From Labrenzia sp. VG12 (GTDB lineage: Bacteria; Pseudomonadota; Alphaproteobacteria; Rhizobiales; Stappiaceae): DNA of 64,000 bases. The stretch is taken from positions 1,984,001 to 2,048,000 of the forward strand of contig NZ_CP022529.1 in assembly GCF_002237595.1 (NCBI RefSeq), given 5' to 3'. A program made the translations under genes and the position numbers. This document shows, in pieces, positions 51,233 through 59,568 of this stretch (position 1 is the stretch's first letter; each line of letters starts with the position of its first letter). The notes below the pieces were generated by a model. That model was not told the DNA's origin, searched no databases, and saw only the letters and a list, made by a program, of their open reading frames with translations.

Positions 51233-51789
51233 ATGGTAATAGACACAAGTAAAAAGCGAAAATTTTATCGCTCCGCAACAAAATACTCGTCCTATTTCTT
51301 GATCCTTCTATTCGTAGAGATCATATTTTTTAAAGTAATTTATAAAGAATTTAACGAAGGAAAAATATTTGAATTTTCTGGAATCTTTTTGATAGCAAGT
51401 TCAATAATTTTCCTGATTTTAATTTCTGGTTATATTTATCGATTCTCTAACTTCAACAACAAGCCGCTGCTAGAGCTCACTCCGGAAGGAATTTATTATG
51501 AACGCTCGTTTATGCCGTGGCATGCAGTAGCGCGTATTCGAACGCCTATCAGTGCACACTTTGTGGCTCCCTTTGGAGGCTACATTTATGCTCTTCTCGA
51601 CGTAGATGAGTTGCATCACCTCCCCCCTCGGCGCTTGGAGATACTTCGCGTGAACCGCGAAAAGTATTCAACAAACGCGATTTATGTATAATGCTTAGTG
51701 GCTACAAGCTCTCACGCAAAGAAGTCGAATGCATGATACGCGCATACGCCAAGGCGCATGGCGCTCCCGCCACGAGAGACTGGGACTAA
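51233..51789 (+). pseudogene. Tandem-array membrane protein 4, frameshifted in a C6 tract
   Basis: Intact in frame 1 from MVIDTSKKRKFYRSATKY to LHHLPP, where the C6 run at 51622-51627 throws the frame out and translation would end at 51691. In the other frame the sequence continues SALGDTSREPRKVFNKRD and ends MIRAYAKAHGAPATRDWD at 51789, matching copy 3 position for position. One extra C restores the whole protein. This is a mutation, phase variation or an assembly error. Confidence 0.85.
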
Positions 51790-51970
51790 CCCCCTCTCCC
51801 TTTGCCTTTTCCCACCCGTTTGCTAGAACACCGCCGGACAATTCGCCCTACGCCTTCCGAAGGGCTTTCAATTGATTGCGTACAATTGTATACGCTAGTC
51901 GAAATTCCAGTCGGGCCGGTGTCGTGCCGCCCCGAAAGACCCACTTCGAACACCGGGAAAAGTGACCGCC

Positions 51971-54187
51971 ATGGCTGATATCATCTACACCAAGGTCGAC
52001 GAAGCGCCGGAACTGGCAAGTGCCTCGTTCCTGCCGATCATCCGCTCCTTCACCAAGGCTGCCGGGCTGACCATCGGCACCCGCGACATCTCGCTGGCCG
52101 GCCGTATCCTGGCGAACTTCCCGGACTATCTCACCGACGACCAGAAGCAGTCGGACGACCTTGCCGAGCTCGGCGAAATGGTCAAGCAGCCGGACGCCAA
52201 TGTCATCAAGCTGCCGAACATCTCCGCCTCCCAGCCGCAGCTGAACGCGGCCATCAAGGAACTGCAGGAGCAGGGTTACAAGCTGCCGGACTATCCGGCC
52301 GATCCGCAGTCGGATGAGGAAAAGTCCGTCAAGGCCCGCTATGACGCCATCAAGGGCTCCGCCGTGAACCCGGTGCTGCGCGAGGGCAATTCCGACCGCC
52401 GCGCACCGAAGGCCGTCAAGGAATATGCCAAGAAGAACCCGCACCGCATGGGGGAATGGGTCAGCTCCTCCAAGACGCATGTCGCCACGATGGGCGAAAG
52501 CGATTTCCGCTCCAACGAGAAATCCGTGACCGTTGGCGCCGCCTCCGCAGGCACCGCCAAAATCGAATTCGTTGCCAAGAACGGCAGCGCCACCACGCTG
52601 AAGGGTGACTGGCCGCTGGAAGACGGTGACGTCATCGACGCGACCTACATGAGCGTGCGCGCGCTGGCCGACTTCCTCGAGCAGCAGATCGAGGACGCCA
52701 AGAACCAGGGCATCCTGTTCTCGCTCCACATGAAAGCGACCATGATGAAGGTCTCCGACCCGATCATCTTCGGCCATTGCGTGAAAGTGTTCCTGAAGGA
52801 CGTCTTCGCCAAGCACGCTGCCACCTTTGCCGAGCTCGGCGTCAATCCGGATCTCGGCATCGGCGACCTGGAAACCAAGGTTGCCACACTGCCTGCCGAC
52901 AAGGCCGCCGAAATCCAGGCAGACATCAAGGCCGCGCTCGACAACGGTCCGGCCATGTACATGGTGAACTCCGACAAGGGCATCACCAACCTGCATGTCT
53001 CCTCCGACGTCATCATCGACGCCTCCATGCCGGCCGTCATCCGCGCCGGCGGCAAGGGCTGGGGCCCGGACGGCAAGGAAGCCGATACCAAATGCGTGAT
53101 CCCGGACTCGTCCTATGCTGGTGTCTATTCCGCTGTCATCGATTTCTGCCGCGAGAATGGCGCGCTTGATCCGGCCAAGATGGGCACGGTGCCGAATGTC
53201 GGCCTGATGGCCCAGAAGGCCGAGGAATACGGCTCTCACCCGCAGACCTTCAAGGCCCCGGCCGACGGCACCATCCGGGTCGTTGATGCCGCCGGCACCA
53301 CCCTGATCGAGCACGGTGTTGAAGAAGGCGACATCTGGCGCGCCTGCCGTACCAAGGACGCCCCGATCCGCGACTGGGTCAAGCTCGGCGTCACCCGCGC
53401 CCGCCTCTCCGGCATGCCCGGCGTCTTCTGGCTGGATGAAACCCGCGGTCATGACGCGGAGCTGATCAAGAAGGTCAATGCCTATCTGCCGGACCACGAC
53501 ACGTCCGGTCTGGACCTGAAGATCATGGCACCGACCGAAGCGGCCAAATACTCCACCGAGCGGATCGCCCGCGGTGAAGACACGATCGCCATCACCGGCA
53601 ACGTCCTGCGCGACTACCTCACCGATCTCTATCCGATCCTGGAAGTCGGCACCTCGGCCAAGATGCTGTCCATCGTTCCGCTGATGAATGGCGGTGGCCT
53701 GTTCGAGACCGGCGCCGGCGGATCTGCGCCGAAACACGTGCAGCAGCTGCAGGAAGAAAACTACCTGCGCTGGGACTCGCTCGGAGAGTTCTGCGCCCTC
53801 GGCGCCTCCCTGGAGCACCTTGCCAACGTCAAGGACAACGCCAAGGCCCAGGTCCTGGCCGACGCGCTCGACAAGGCGATTGAAGGCCTGCTCGACAACA
53901 ACAAGTCCCCGGCCCGCAAGGTGGGCGGCCTCGACAACCGCGGCAGCCACTTCTACATCGCGCTCTACTGGGCCCAGGCGCTGGCCGCCCAGGACCAGGA
54001 CGCCGAGCTGAAGGCGCATTTTGCACCCGTCGCCGAAGCCCTTTCCAGCAATGAGGACGCCATCGTGGCCGAACTCAATGGCGTTCAGGGCGGTGCAGCC
54101 GACACCGGCGGCTACTACCATGCGCCGCAGGCCAAGGTCGATGCGGTCATGCGCCCGAGCGCGACGCTGAACGGCATTATCGGCTGA
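51971..54187 (+). CDS. icd: Monomeric NADP-dependent isocitrate dehydrogenase
   Basis: The 738-residue monomer converts isocitrate to 2-oxoglutarate with NADP. It has the family features: start MADIIYTKVDEAPELASASF, the acidic/NADP blocks SLHMKATMMKVSDPIIFGHC and KWGPDGKEADTKCV-type (GGKGWGPDGKEADTKCVIPD), and DSSYAGVYSAVIDFCRENGA. It is not homologous in length or layout to the 405-residue dimeric enzyme at 61284. ATG 51971 lies three codons inside a GTG start. A terminator follows at 54212. Confidence 0.96.
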   Translation: MADIIYTKVDEAPELASASFLPIIRSFTKAAGLTIGTRDISLAGRILANFPDYLTDDQKQSDDLAELGEMVKQPDANVIKLPNISASQPQLNAAIKELQEQGYKLPDYPADPQSDEEKSVKARYDAIKGSAVNPVLREGNSDRRAPKAVKEYAKKNPHRMGEWVSSSKTHVATMGESDFRSNEKSVTVGAASAGTAKIEFVAKNGSATTLKGDWPLEDGDVIDATYMSVRALADFLEQQIEDAKNQGILFSLHMKATMMKVSDPIIFGHCVKVFLKDVFAKHAATFAELGVNPDLGIGDLETKVATLPADKAAEIQADIKAALDNGPAMYMVNSDKGITNLHVSSDVIIDASMPAVIRAGGKGWGPDGKEADTKCVIPDSSYAGVYSAVIDFCRENGALDPAKMGTVPNVGLMAQKAEEYGSHPQTFKAPADGTIRVVDAAGTTLIEHGVEEGDIWRACRTKDAPIRDWVKLGVTRARLSGMPGVFWLDETRGHDAELIKKVNAYLPDHDTSGLDLKIMAPTEAAKYSTERIARGEDTIAITGNVLRDYLTDLYPILEVGTSAKMLSIVPLMNGGGLFETGAGGSAPKHVQQLQEENYLRWDSLGEFCALGASLEHLANVKDNAKAQVLADALDKAIEGLLDNNKSPARKVGGLDNRGSHFYIALYWAQALAAQDQDAELKAHFAPVAEALSSNEDAIVAELNGVQGGAADTGGYYHAPQAKVDAVMRPSATLNGIIG

Positions 54188-54211
54188 CACGGCTTCAACT
54201 GGCACCTCTTG

Positions 54212-54236
54212 AAGGGCGGCCTCGGCCGCCTTTTTG
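54212..54236 (+). terminator. Intrinsic terminator of monomeric icd
   Basis: Stem 'aagggcggc' / 'gccgcctt' around 'ctcg' at 54212-54232, followed by a T run. It lies 25 bases after the icd stop. Confidence 0.8.
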
Positions 54237-54366
54237 CGTCCAGAGACCCGTGACCGATTTGCCACAGGAGCGGAGCCTCGATCGCGCTCCGCCTGAAAGA
54301 CCCTTGCGCCCGCTCGAGCGGGCGCCTATCTCCCTTCCACCCGCGACAAGCGGCACCAACGATTTC

Positions 54367-54509
54367 TTTTGAAAACGGGACACCGGACATGACGACCATG
54401 CACCGCGCGCCCTCAAGGGCAGCCCCCCTCCGCTAATCCGCGTTCGCGGTGCGCCGGAGGCACATCAGGACAGGCAAGGCCTGACCCTGTGCTTTACCCG
54501 TTTTCAAAA
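54367..54509 (+). ncRNA. Structured leader upstream of rtcB2 (candidate regulatory RNA)
   Basis: Arms ttttgaaaacggg (54367-54379) and cccgttttcaaaa (54497-54509) are perfectly complementary over 13 bases and enclose 117 nt. Inside are gccc-tcaa-gggc (54409-54420), cctccg...cggagg (54427-54432/54455-54460) around ccgc-gttc-gcgg, and caggc-aag-gcctg (54471-54483), next to gcaca/tgtgc (54460-54464/54488-54492). An alternative pairing gcaccgcg/cgcggtgc (54400/54445) would compete. The right outer arm runs into the rtcB2 ribosome site. Multi-branched fold with a rival fold suggests an RNA switch. Confidence 0.55.
54389..54436 (+). CDS. Candidate leader peptide of the rtcB2-prfH operon
   Basis: ATG 54389 opens a 15-codon frame, MTTMHRAPSRAAPLR, that ends at TAA 54436. 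It lies inside the structured leader and its Arg/Pro/Ala-rich end would place a stalled ribosome over the gccc-tcaa-gggc and cctccg hairpins. No clear ribosome site (only 'cgggaca'). Too short to judge by composition; it is called because of its place in the leader. Confidence 0.35.
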   Translation: MTTMHRAPSRAAPLR

Positions 54510-54520
54510 AGGTTCCCGAC

Positions 54521-55714
54521 ATGGGCACTTCTCAAAAGGTTGGAGCTGCGCAAGAGCGCGCGGCGCCCATCCATCGTTTTTATTCAAGTCAGGCCTGGAT
54601 CGAAGGCGCTGCGGAAGACCAGCTTGCCCTTGTGGCCGGCTTGGCCGGCGTGTCTGCCGTCGCTGCCTTTCCGGACCTGCATCCCGGAAAATACGGACCG
54701 GTCGGCGCGGCGATCCTGGCGGACCGGATCTATCCTCAGCTGATCGGCAACGACATCGGCTGCGGCATGAGCCTTTATGCGCTCAGCCTGCCCGCCCGCA
54801 AGCTGCGGCTGGACAAGGCCGCCGCCAGGCTGCGCCAGCTCGAAGGCGTCTGGGGCGGCAATTCCAGGGCGCGCCTTGCAGCCAGCGACCTGCCGGGCGA
54901 TCTTCACGGCCAGGCGCTCGGCACGATCGGCGGCGGCAATCACTTCTGCGAGGTCCAGCAAATTGACGACAGTGCCGATGCCTGCGCTCTGAAGGCCGCC
55001 GGCCTTGCCAAGGGGGACCTCGTTCTCCTGGTTCATTCCGGTTCCCGTTCGCTGGGCATGGCAGTGTTTGAAACAGTGCTGAACCGGTTCGACGGCCTTG
55101 ACCCGGAAAGCGCCGACGGAAAGTCCTATCTGGAAGCGCATGACCAGGCGGTCCGATGGGCTACCCTGAACCGGGCATTGATTGCCGAACGGGCGGCTGA
55201 CGCCCTGCGCTGCGAGGTCAGCCTTGTCGCCGACGCCCCGCACAATCTCATCGAGGATCGTGGAGACGGCCTTCTGCACCGCAAGGGGGCAGCGAAGGCC
55301 GACCAGGCGCTTGTGCCGCTCGCCGGATCACGCGATGCGCTCAGCTATCTGCTCGCCCCCTGCAGCGGGCGCCCGCAAGCACTGGCCTCCCTTGCCCATG
55401 GCGCAGGTCGCAAATTCGACCGCCGCTCCATGGCCGGACGGGCGGGTGACACAAGGTCGGCCCGGGAGAAACTCGCCCGGACTTCATTCGGCGGGATCGT
55501 CGTTTGCGAAGATCGTCAGCTGCTGATCGAGGAAGCGCCGAATGCCTACAAGGACCCGTCCCAGGTCCTCAATGACCTGCAATTGACGGGTCTCGCTGCC
55601 CCGGTTGCCAGCCTGAAACCGCTACTCACCTACAAAAGGGCCGTTCCGCAGGCGCTTGAAAGCGCCCGGCAGGACAAACGCAGGCGCCAGATCGAGCGCA
55701 GGGGGCTGCGATGA
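54521..55714 (+). CDS. rtcB: RNA ligase RtcB2 (PrfH-associated RtcB)
   Basis: A 397-residue RtcB-family ligase, which joins 2',3'-cyclic phosphate to 5'-OH RNA ends with GTP and Mn2+. The metal and GTP ligands are all visible: Asp78 and Cys81 (NDIGCGM), His141 (GGGNHF), His172 (LVHSGSRSLG), His241 (DAPHN) and the guanylylated His293 (LAHGAGRKFDR). Length and weaker spacing fit the PrfH-linked RtcB2 group. Its last codon overlaps prfH (ATGA at 55711). RtcB2-PrfH pairs repair and rescue ribosomes with damaged 16S rRNA, as shown for decoding-centre cuts. ATG 54521 follows AAAAAGG. Confidence 0.92.
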   Translation: MGTSQKVGAAQERAAPIHRFYSSQAWIEGAAEDQLALVAGLAGVSAVAAFPDLHPGKYGPVGAAILADRIYPQLIGNDIGCGMSLYALSLPARKLRLDKAAARLRQLEGVWGGNSRARLAASDLPGDLHGQALGTIGGGNHFCEVQQIDDSADACALKAAGLAKGDLVLLVHSGSRSLGMAVFETVLNRFDGLDPESADGKSYLEAHDQAVRWATLNRALIAERAADALRCEVSLVADAPHNLIEDRGDGLLHRKGAAKADQALVPLAGSRDALSYLLAPCSGRPQALASLAHGAGRKFDRRSMAGRAGDTRSAREKLARTSFGGIVVCEDRQLLIEEAPNAYKDPSQVLNDLQLTGLAAPVASLKPLLTYKRAVPQALESARQDKRRRQIERRGLR

Positions 55715-56352
55715 ACTCAGCTTCACAACAACACCTTCTGGTGACCAGCGGTGACGGTCCCCGGGAGTGCCGCAGGGCTGTTGCGCTTGTGCTGCGCAGG
55801 ATCGAGAGGGAAGCGTTGCTGAAAGGGCTTCGCTTCTGCGCCACCGTTCCGGACAGCAGCTGCGAACGCGATCCGGCGTCGGCCCTGGTCACGTTGACGG
55901 GACCGGATGCAGACAATGTTGCCAGTGTCTGGTCGGGCACCGTCAAGTGGACCTGCAAGAGCCCGTTCCGGCCGCATTGCAAGCGGCAGAACTGGTTTGT
56001 CGGCGTCTTTCCCGTGACCCGGCAGGAACATGGCGACCTCCGGCTGGACCCAAAAGACCTGCGCATCGAGACCTTTCGGGCCGGCGGACCGGGTGGGCAG
56101 CACCAGAACACCACCGACAGTGGCGTCCGGATCACCCATATGCCGACCGGCGTCTCGGCCCACTCAACCGATGAACGCTCCCAGCATCGTAATCGGCAGG
56201 TGGCGCTGGACCGTTTGCGAGCCCGTTTCCTCCTGAAAAGCCAGGAGCAGGCCGCCCAAAACAGATCCGATCACAACCGGAAACACAGGCAGCTGGAGCG
56301 CGGAAACCCGGTCAGGACCTTCAAGGGGGAGCGCTTTGAAGAGACACGATGA
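55711..56352 (+). CDS. prfH: Peptide chain release factor homolog PrfH
   Basis: A 213-residue release-factor-like protein that lacks the codon-reading domain of RF1/RF2. The peptidyl hydrolysis motif GGPGGQHQNTTDSGVRITHM is at residues 125-144 (GGQ at 128-130). The N-terminal PrfH-specific block is WSGTVKWTCKSPFRPHCKRQ with NWFVGV. The C-terminus is basic and could enter the ribosome (RSDHNRKHRQLERGN). It overlaps rtcB2 by four bases. It likely frees the nascent chain from a broken ribosome so that RtcB2 can rejoin the rRNA. A tetraloop terminator follows. Confidence 0.95.
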   Translation: MNSASQQHLLVTSGDGPRECRRAVALVLRRIEREALLKGLRFCATVPDSSCERDPASALVTLTGPDADNVASVWSGTVKWTCKSPFRPHCKRQNWFVGVFPVTRQEHGDLRLDPKDLRIETFRAGGPGGQHQNTTDSGVRITHMPTGVSAHSTDERSQHRNRQVALDRLRARFLLKSQEQAAQNRSDHNRKHRQLERGNPVRTFKGERFEETR

Positions 56353-56392
56353 GGCCACCTGGCGGCACCTGCTCGCGTCAGCCGGAACGCGC

Positions 56393-56435
56393 AGGTTCTT
56401 CCCGGCACGAAAGTGCAGGGAAGAACCTCTTTTTG
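56393..56435 (+). terminator. GAAA-tetraloop intrinsic terminator of rtcB2-prfH
   Basis: Arms 'aggttcttcccggcac' (56393-56408) and 'gtgcagggaagaacct' (56413-56428) pair at 15 of 16 positions around a 'gaaa' loop, followed by a T run. It ends the operon about 40 bases after the prfH stop. From 56570 to 56720 the DNA is AT-rich with no gene I can name. Confidence 0.82.
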
Positions 56436-56751
56436 CCGGGCCTGACTGCCATACGGACCGAACTCCATCTCCAGGTGCCAAGGCGTGTTCACTCAAGGTG
56501 CAGCTGCGTCCGTTTTCGAGCAAGAAAATACGAAACTGCCAGCCCATCACGGCTTACGCCCTTTGGTGCCACAACGTAATATTTTGTTTTTCCTCAATAT
56601 TAGAAGGAGATTGGACATTTGAATTCTCAGTATACTTATAAGATAAATTGTATAAAATTTTCATCATTCAGTAATTTACGATTTTATACTTGCAATAACA
56701 ATAACAATTGGTAACCTCAAAGGCATGCACTAGACTTCGAGAGACTTCGCA

Positions 56752-56985
56752 ATGCCCTTTACAAAATTGGGAACGTTTATCGCTGGAGTTGTATTTTTCC
56801 TTGGCTGCATGCAGGTTGGCCTGGCCATCAGCGTTGCCATGGACATCATAACCGAGCCTCGCCCCGGACTGTTTCTTGGAAACATGCGTCCGGAACAGGC
56901 GATCGACAGCGGCCTCCTGAAGGTCATGGCTGCCGTGGCCTTTGGTGTCATCACCGAGATCAGCCGGTCTGTAGAGCGGAAATAG
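56752..56985 (+). CDS. Small membrane protein, unknown
   Basis: A 77-residue protein with two hydrophobic helices (GTFIAGVVFFLGCMQVGLAI and LLKVMAAVAFGVITEIS) and a charged loop (EPRPGLFLGNMRPEQAID). GAGAGACT precedes ATG 56752. No known family. It is convergent with the GGDEF-EAL gene. Confidence 0.58.
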   Translation: MPFTKLGTFIAGVVFFLGCMQVGLAISVAMDIITEPRPGLFLGNMRPEQAIDSGLLKVMAAVAFGVITEISRSVERK

Positions 56986-57082
56986 CCAGCGTCCTGGAGA
57001 CGGCGTTGAGCGTTTGCTGCCCTCCCCATCCAGGGACGGGGCAGTGCTGTTTTCCGCCCGAAGGTCGCAGGTGGTCCGACGT

Positions 57083-59179
57083 TCAGGAAGCCGCCGCCTG
57101 CGGCGTGGCCAATCCGGCATCTTCCGGATTGAGCACCATTTTCCGGAACTCTCCATAAGGCACGGCCGGGCTCCACAAATAGCCCTGTCCTAGCGTTCCG
57201 CCCCACAGATTGATGTAATCCATCTGCAACTGGGTCTCCACGCCCTCCGACACGGTGGTCAGGTGAAGCTGCCGTGCCATCATCAGGATCAGTTCGACGA
57301 TGGTCCGCCGGTCTTCAGACTTGTCGATATCCATGATGAAGGACCGGTCGATCTTGAGCGTGTCGAACGGCATGCTGGCAAGGCTGTGAAGCGACGAGTA
57401 ACCGGTGCCGAAATCGTCGATCGCGAATTTCACACCTTCCTGTTTGATGGCCATGATCTGGTCGAGAAGCGTCTGGGAATAGTCGACGAGGCTGGATTCC
57501 GTCACCTCCAGCTCGAGCCGCCTGCGCGAAAAACCGCTGTCCTTGATGATGCCCAGCGTCCGGTCGGAGAAATCGGGGGACTGCAGCTGGAACGGCGCGA
57601 CATTCACCGCCACGCAGACATCGGCGCCATTGTCGTTGAGCGCTTTCATGTCCCGCAGCGCCGTCTCCAGGACAAACTCGCCAATCGGCGCGATCAGACC
57701 GCTCTCTTCCGCAACCGGAATGAACTTGAACGGCGGCACCTGACCAAGCTCCGCATCCTTCCAGCGCAGCAGCGCCTCGGACCCTGCGATCCGCCCGGTC
57801 GAAAGATCGACCTTCGGCTGGTAATGCACGGACAGGGACCGCTCCGAAAGCGCCGTTTTCAGCCTGTCACGGATCTGTTCGCGCTCGGTCATGCGTTCGC
57901 GGATCTGGTCATTATAGGTGACGGATTGCGCCCTCCCCGACGCCTTCGCCTCGTACATCGCCATGTTGGCATTGCGCAGCACCTCTTCGGAGGTTCTGCC
58001 ATGCTCCGGATAGCGTACGACCCCGACACTGACCGTAACCGACAGCGACAGACGGCCGATCCTGTGCGCACCGCCCAGTCGGTCCACGACGGCTTCCGCC
58101 AGGCGTTCCAGGGCGTCCGGGTCGCTCATACCGGGAAGCAACACGACGAATTCATCGCCGGAGAACCGGGCCACGCAGGGCGGTTTGGAGGTCATAGGCC
58201 CGGCCATCTGGTCAATGAAACGCGACAGGCGGACGGAAATAAGCCGGAGCAGTTTGTCGCCTGTGGCATGACCATGCAGATCATTGATCAGCTTGAAGCG
58301 ATCGAGCCCGATATAGAGCACGCTGCCTTCGCCATTGGGGCGCAGGTCGATCTGTGTCAGGGCCGAATTGTCCAGCTTCGCGCGGTTAGGCAGGCCGGTG
58401 ATCCGGTCCGTATAGGCAAGCTGCTCGATCTTCACGATGTTTTCGCGCAGCTTGATCATCATGCCGCGGAACGCCGATTGCAGATCACCAACTTCGCCGG
58501 GGGCGTCCGTTTTCAGGCCGCAATCCAGAAAGCCCGCCGCCGCCTCATTGGCGGCCTGCGTCACACGGCTGACACCGGCAGTCGCCCGATACATCAGCAA
58601 GACCAGCACCGGAACAAAGGCCAAAAGCAGCAGCCCGAGCACGATGGCGACCTGCAAAATCTTGTCCTGCAGGATGCCCTGCATCTCGATCTTGGAGATC
58701 CGGACCAGCACGCTGCCGACAGCCTCGCCGCCCTGGAATGCAGGCAGCAGGTACTCGATGGTCGTGCCTGTCTCGAAATGGGCCGACTGGCCGGTCTGCG
58801 CTGCAGTCAAAGCCGCTTCGTTCAGGCTGACTTCGCTGGAGGGAATGGCAGAGGTGAAATCACTGGCAAACTCGTGCCCGAACCGGTTGTAGACCTTGGC
58901 GGCGACAATGTAGCGATCACCGGCAATGGCGTTCAATAACCGCTCCAGTTCGCCGTAATTCTTGTTCTGGATTTCGCGGGCAGCGATATTTGTGACAAAC
59001 AGCGCCTTGTCATGTGCCGTGCGCGCCAGCCGGTCACCGATCTTGCTCATCTGCGAATAATAGTCGATGACGATCAGAGCGAGTGAGAATGCCACGAGAC
59101 CCAAAACGCCATAAAGAGTGGCCCGAACAAAAACACGTTTGAAAAGCTCGTGGGACCAGAAACGAAGGGCACTCAACAC
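57083..59179 (-). CDS. GGDEF-EAL protein with membrane-bound sensor domain
   Basis: A 698-residue c-di-GMP enzyme. Two membrane spans (YGVLGLVAFSLALIVIDYYS and ILQVAIVLGLLLLAFVPVLV) flank a periplasmic domain of about 110 residues, then a HAMP-like linker. The GGDEF domain has TDRITGLPNRAKL and CVARFSGDEFVVLLPGMSDP (SGDEF form). The EAL domain is complete: AGSEALLRWKDAELG, VNVAPFQLQSPD, ELEVTESSLVD, AIDDFGTGYSSLHSL, SEGVETQLQMDY and GQGYLWSPAVP. So PDE activity is likely and cyclase activity uncertain. GTG 59179 follows CGGGAGC; a TTG at 59200 is an alternative. Confidence 0.93.
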   Translation of the reverse strand: MLSALRFWSHELFKRVFVRATLYGVLGLVAFSLALIVIDYYSQMSKIGDRLARTAHDKALFVTNIAAREIQNKNYGELERLLNAIAGDRYIVAAKVYNRFGHEFASDFTSAIPSSEVSLNEAALTAAQTGQSAHFETGTTIEYLLPAFQGGEAVGSVLVRISKIEMQGILQDKILQVAIVLGLLLLAFVPVLVLLMYRATAGVSRVTQAANEAAAGFLDCGLKTDAPGEVGDLQSAFRGMMIKLRENIVKIEQLAYTDRITGLPNRAKLDNSALTQIDLRPNGEGSVLYIGLDRFKLINDLHGHATGDKLLRLISVRLSRFIDQMAGPMTSKPPCVARFSGDEFVVLLPGMSDPDALERLAEAVVDRLGGAHRIGRLSLSVTVSVGVVRYPEHGRTSEEVLRNANMAMYEAKASGRAQSVTYNDQIRERMTEREQIRDRLKTALSERSLSVHYQPKVDLSTGRIAGSEALLRWKDAELGQVPPFKFIPVAEESGLIAPIGEFVLETALRDMKALNDNGADVCVAVNVAPFQLQSPDFSDRTLGIIKDSGFSRRRLELEVTESSLVDYSQTLLDQIMAIKQEGVKFAIDDFGTGYSSLHSLASMPFDTLKIDRSFIMDIDKSEDRRTIVELILMMARQLHLTTVSEGVETQLQMDYINLWGGTLGQGYLWSPAVPYGEFRKMVLNPEDAGLATPQAAAS

Positions 59180-59427
59180 AAAACAGCTCCCGAGAAACAA
59201 AGAAATGCCGCGCCTGCCAACGGCCGCTCAGCCCCTTCAGTGTTCCCCTCGCCCCTCAACAAATTATAAACGCAAAAGTAGAATCACGGCCCTAATTTCG
59301 TATTTCCGGACGAAACGAAACAAAGTTTCCAAACATGGCAATTTTTACATGGAGCAAAACACGTATAACTCTACGAAGTTTTTCAACTCAATACACATGA
59401 ATTCACCCCACGCCTCAGAAAAAGGAC

Positions 59428-59463
59428 GAAAGACTTGCCCTGCACCCCGGAGGCAAGTCTCGG
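59428..59463 (-). terminator. Hairpin past the immunity-like gene
   Basis: 'agacttgcc' (59431-59439) pairs with 'ggcaagtct' (59452-59460). On the minus strand it is followed by a T-rich stretch (cctttttctg). Gene at 59569 ends upstream. The remainder of 59180-59568 is AT-rich with no gene I can see. Confidence 0.55.
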
Positions 59464-59568
59464 ACACCTGATCTCAGTGAAACCCTGATCATGTTGTGCG
59501 CCCGACATCCCGCGCCCAATTCCTCCGTGTTCTGAATGAGCCAGTGCGCGACAGCAAAACAGGTGAAT

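Noticed and set aside
51233..51789. Programmed frameshifting in the fourth paralog
   Set aside because: A C6 run alone, without a slippery heptamer or a downstream stem I can see, fits slippage mutation better.
51848..54265. An 805-codon open frame on the reverse strand
   Set aside because: It lies opposite the monomeric isocitrate dehydrogenase, whose sequence is clear. Low-complexity G/D/R-rich translation is the usual mirror of GC-rich genes.
57263..58939. A 558-codon forward frame opposite the GGDEF-EAL gene
   Set aside because: Antisense shadow with H/Q/R-rich composition.
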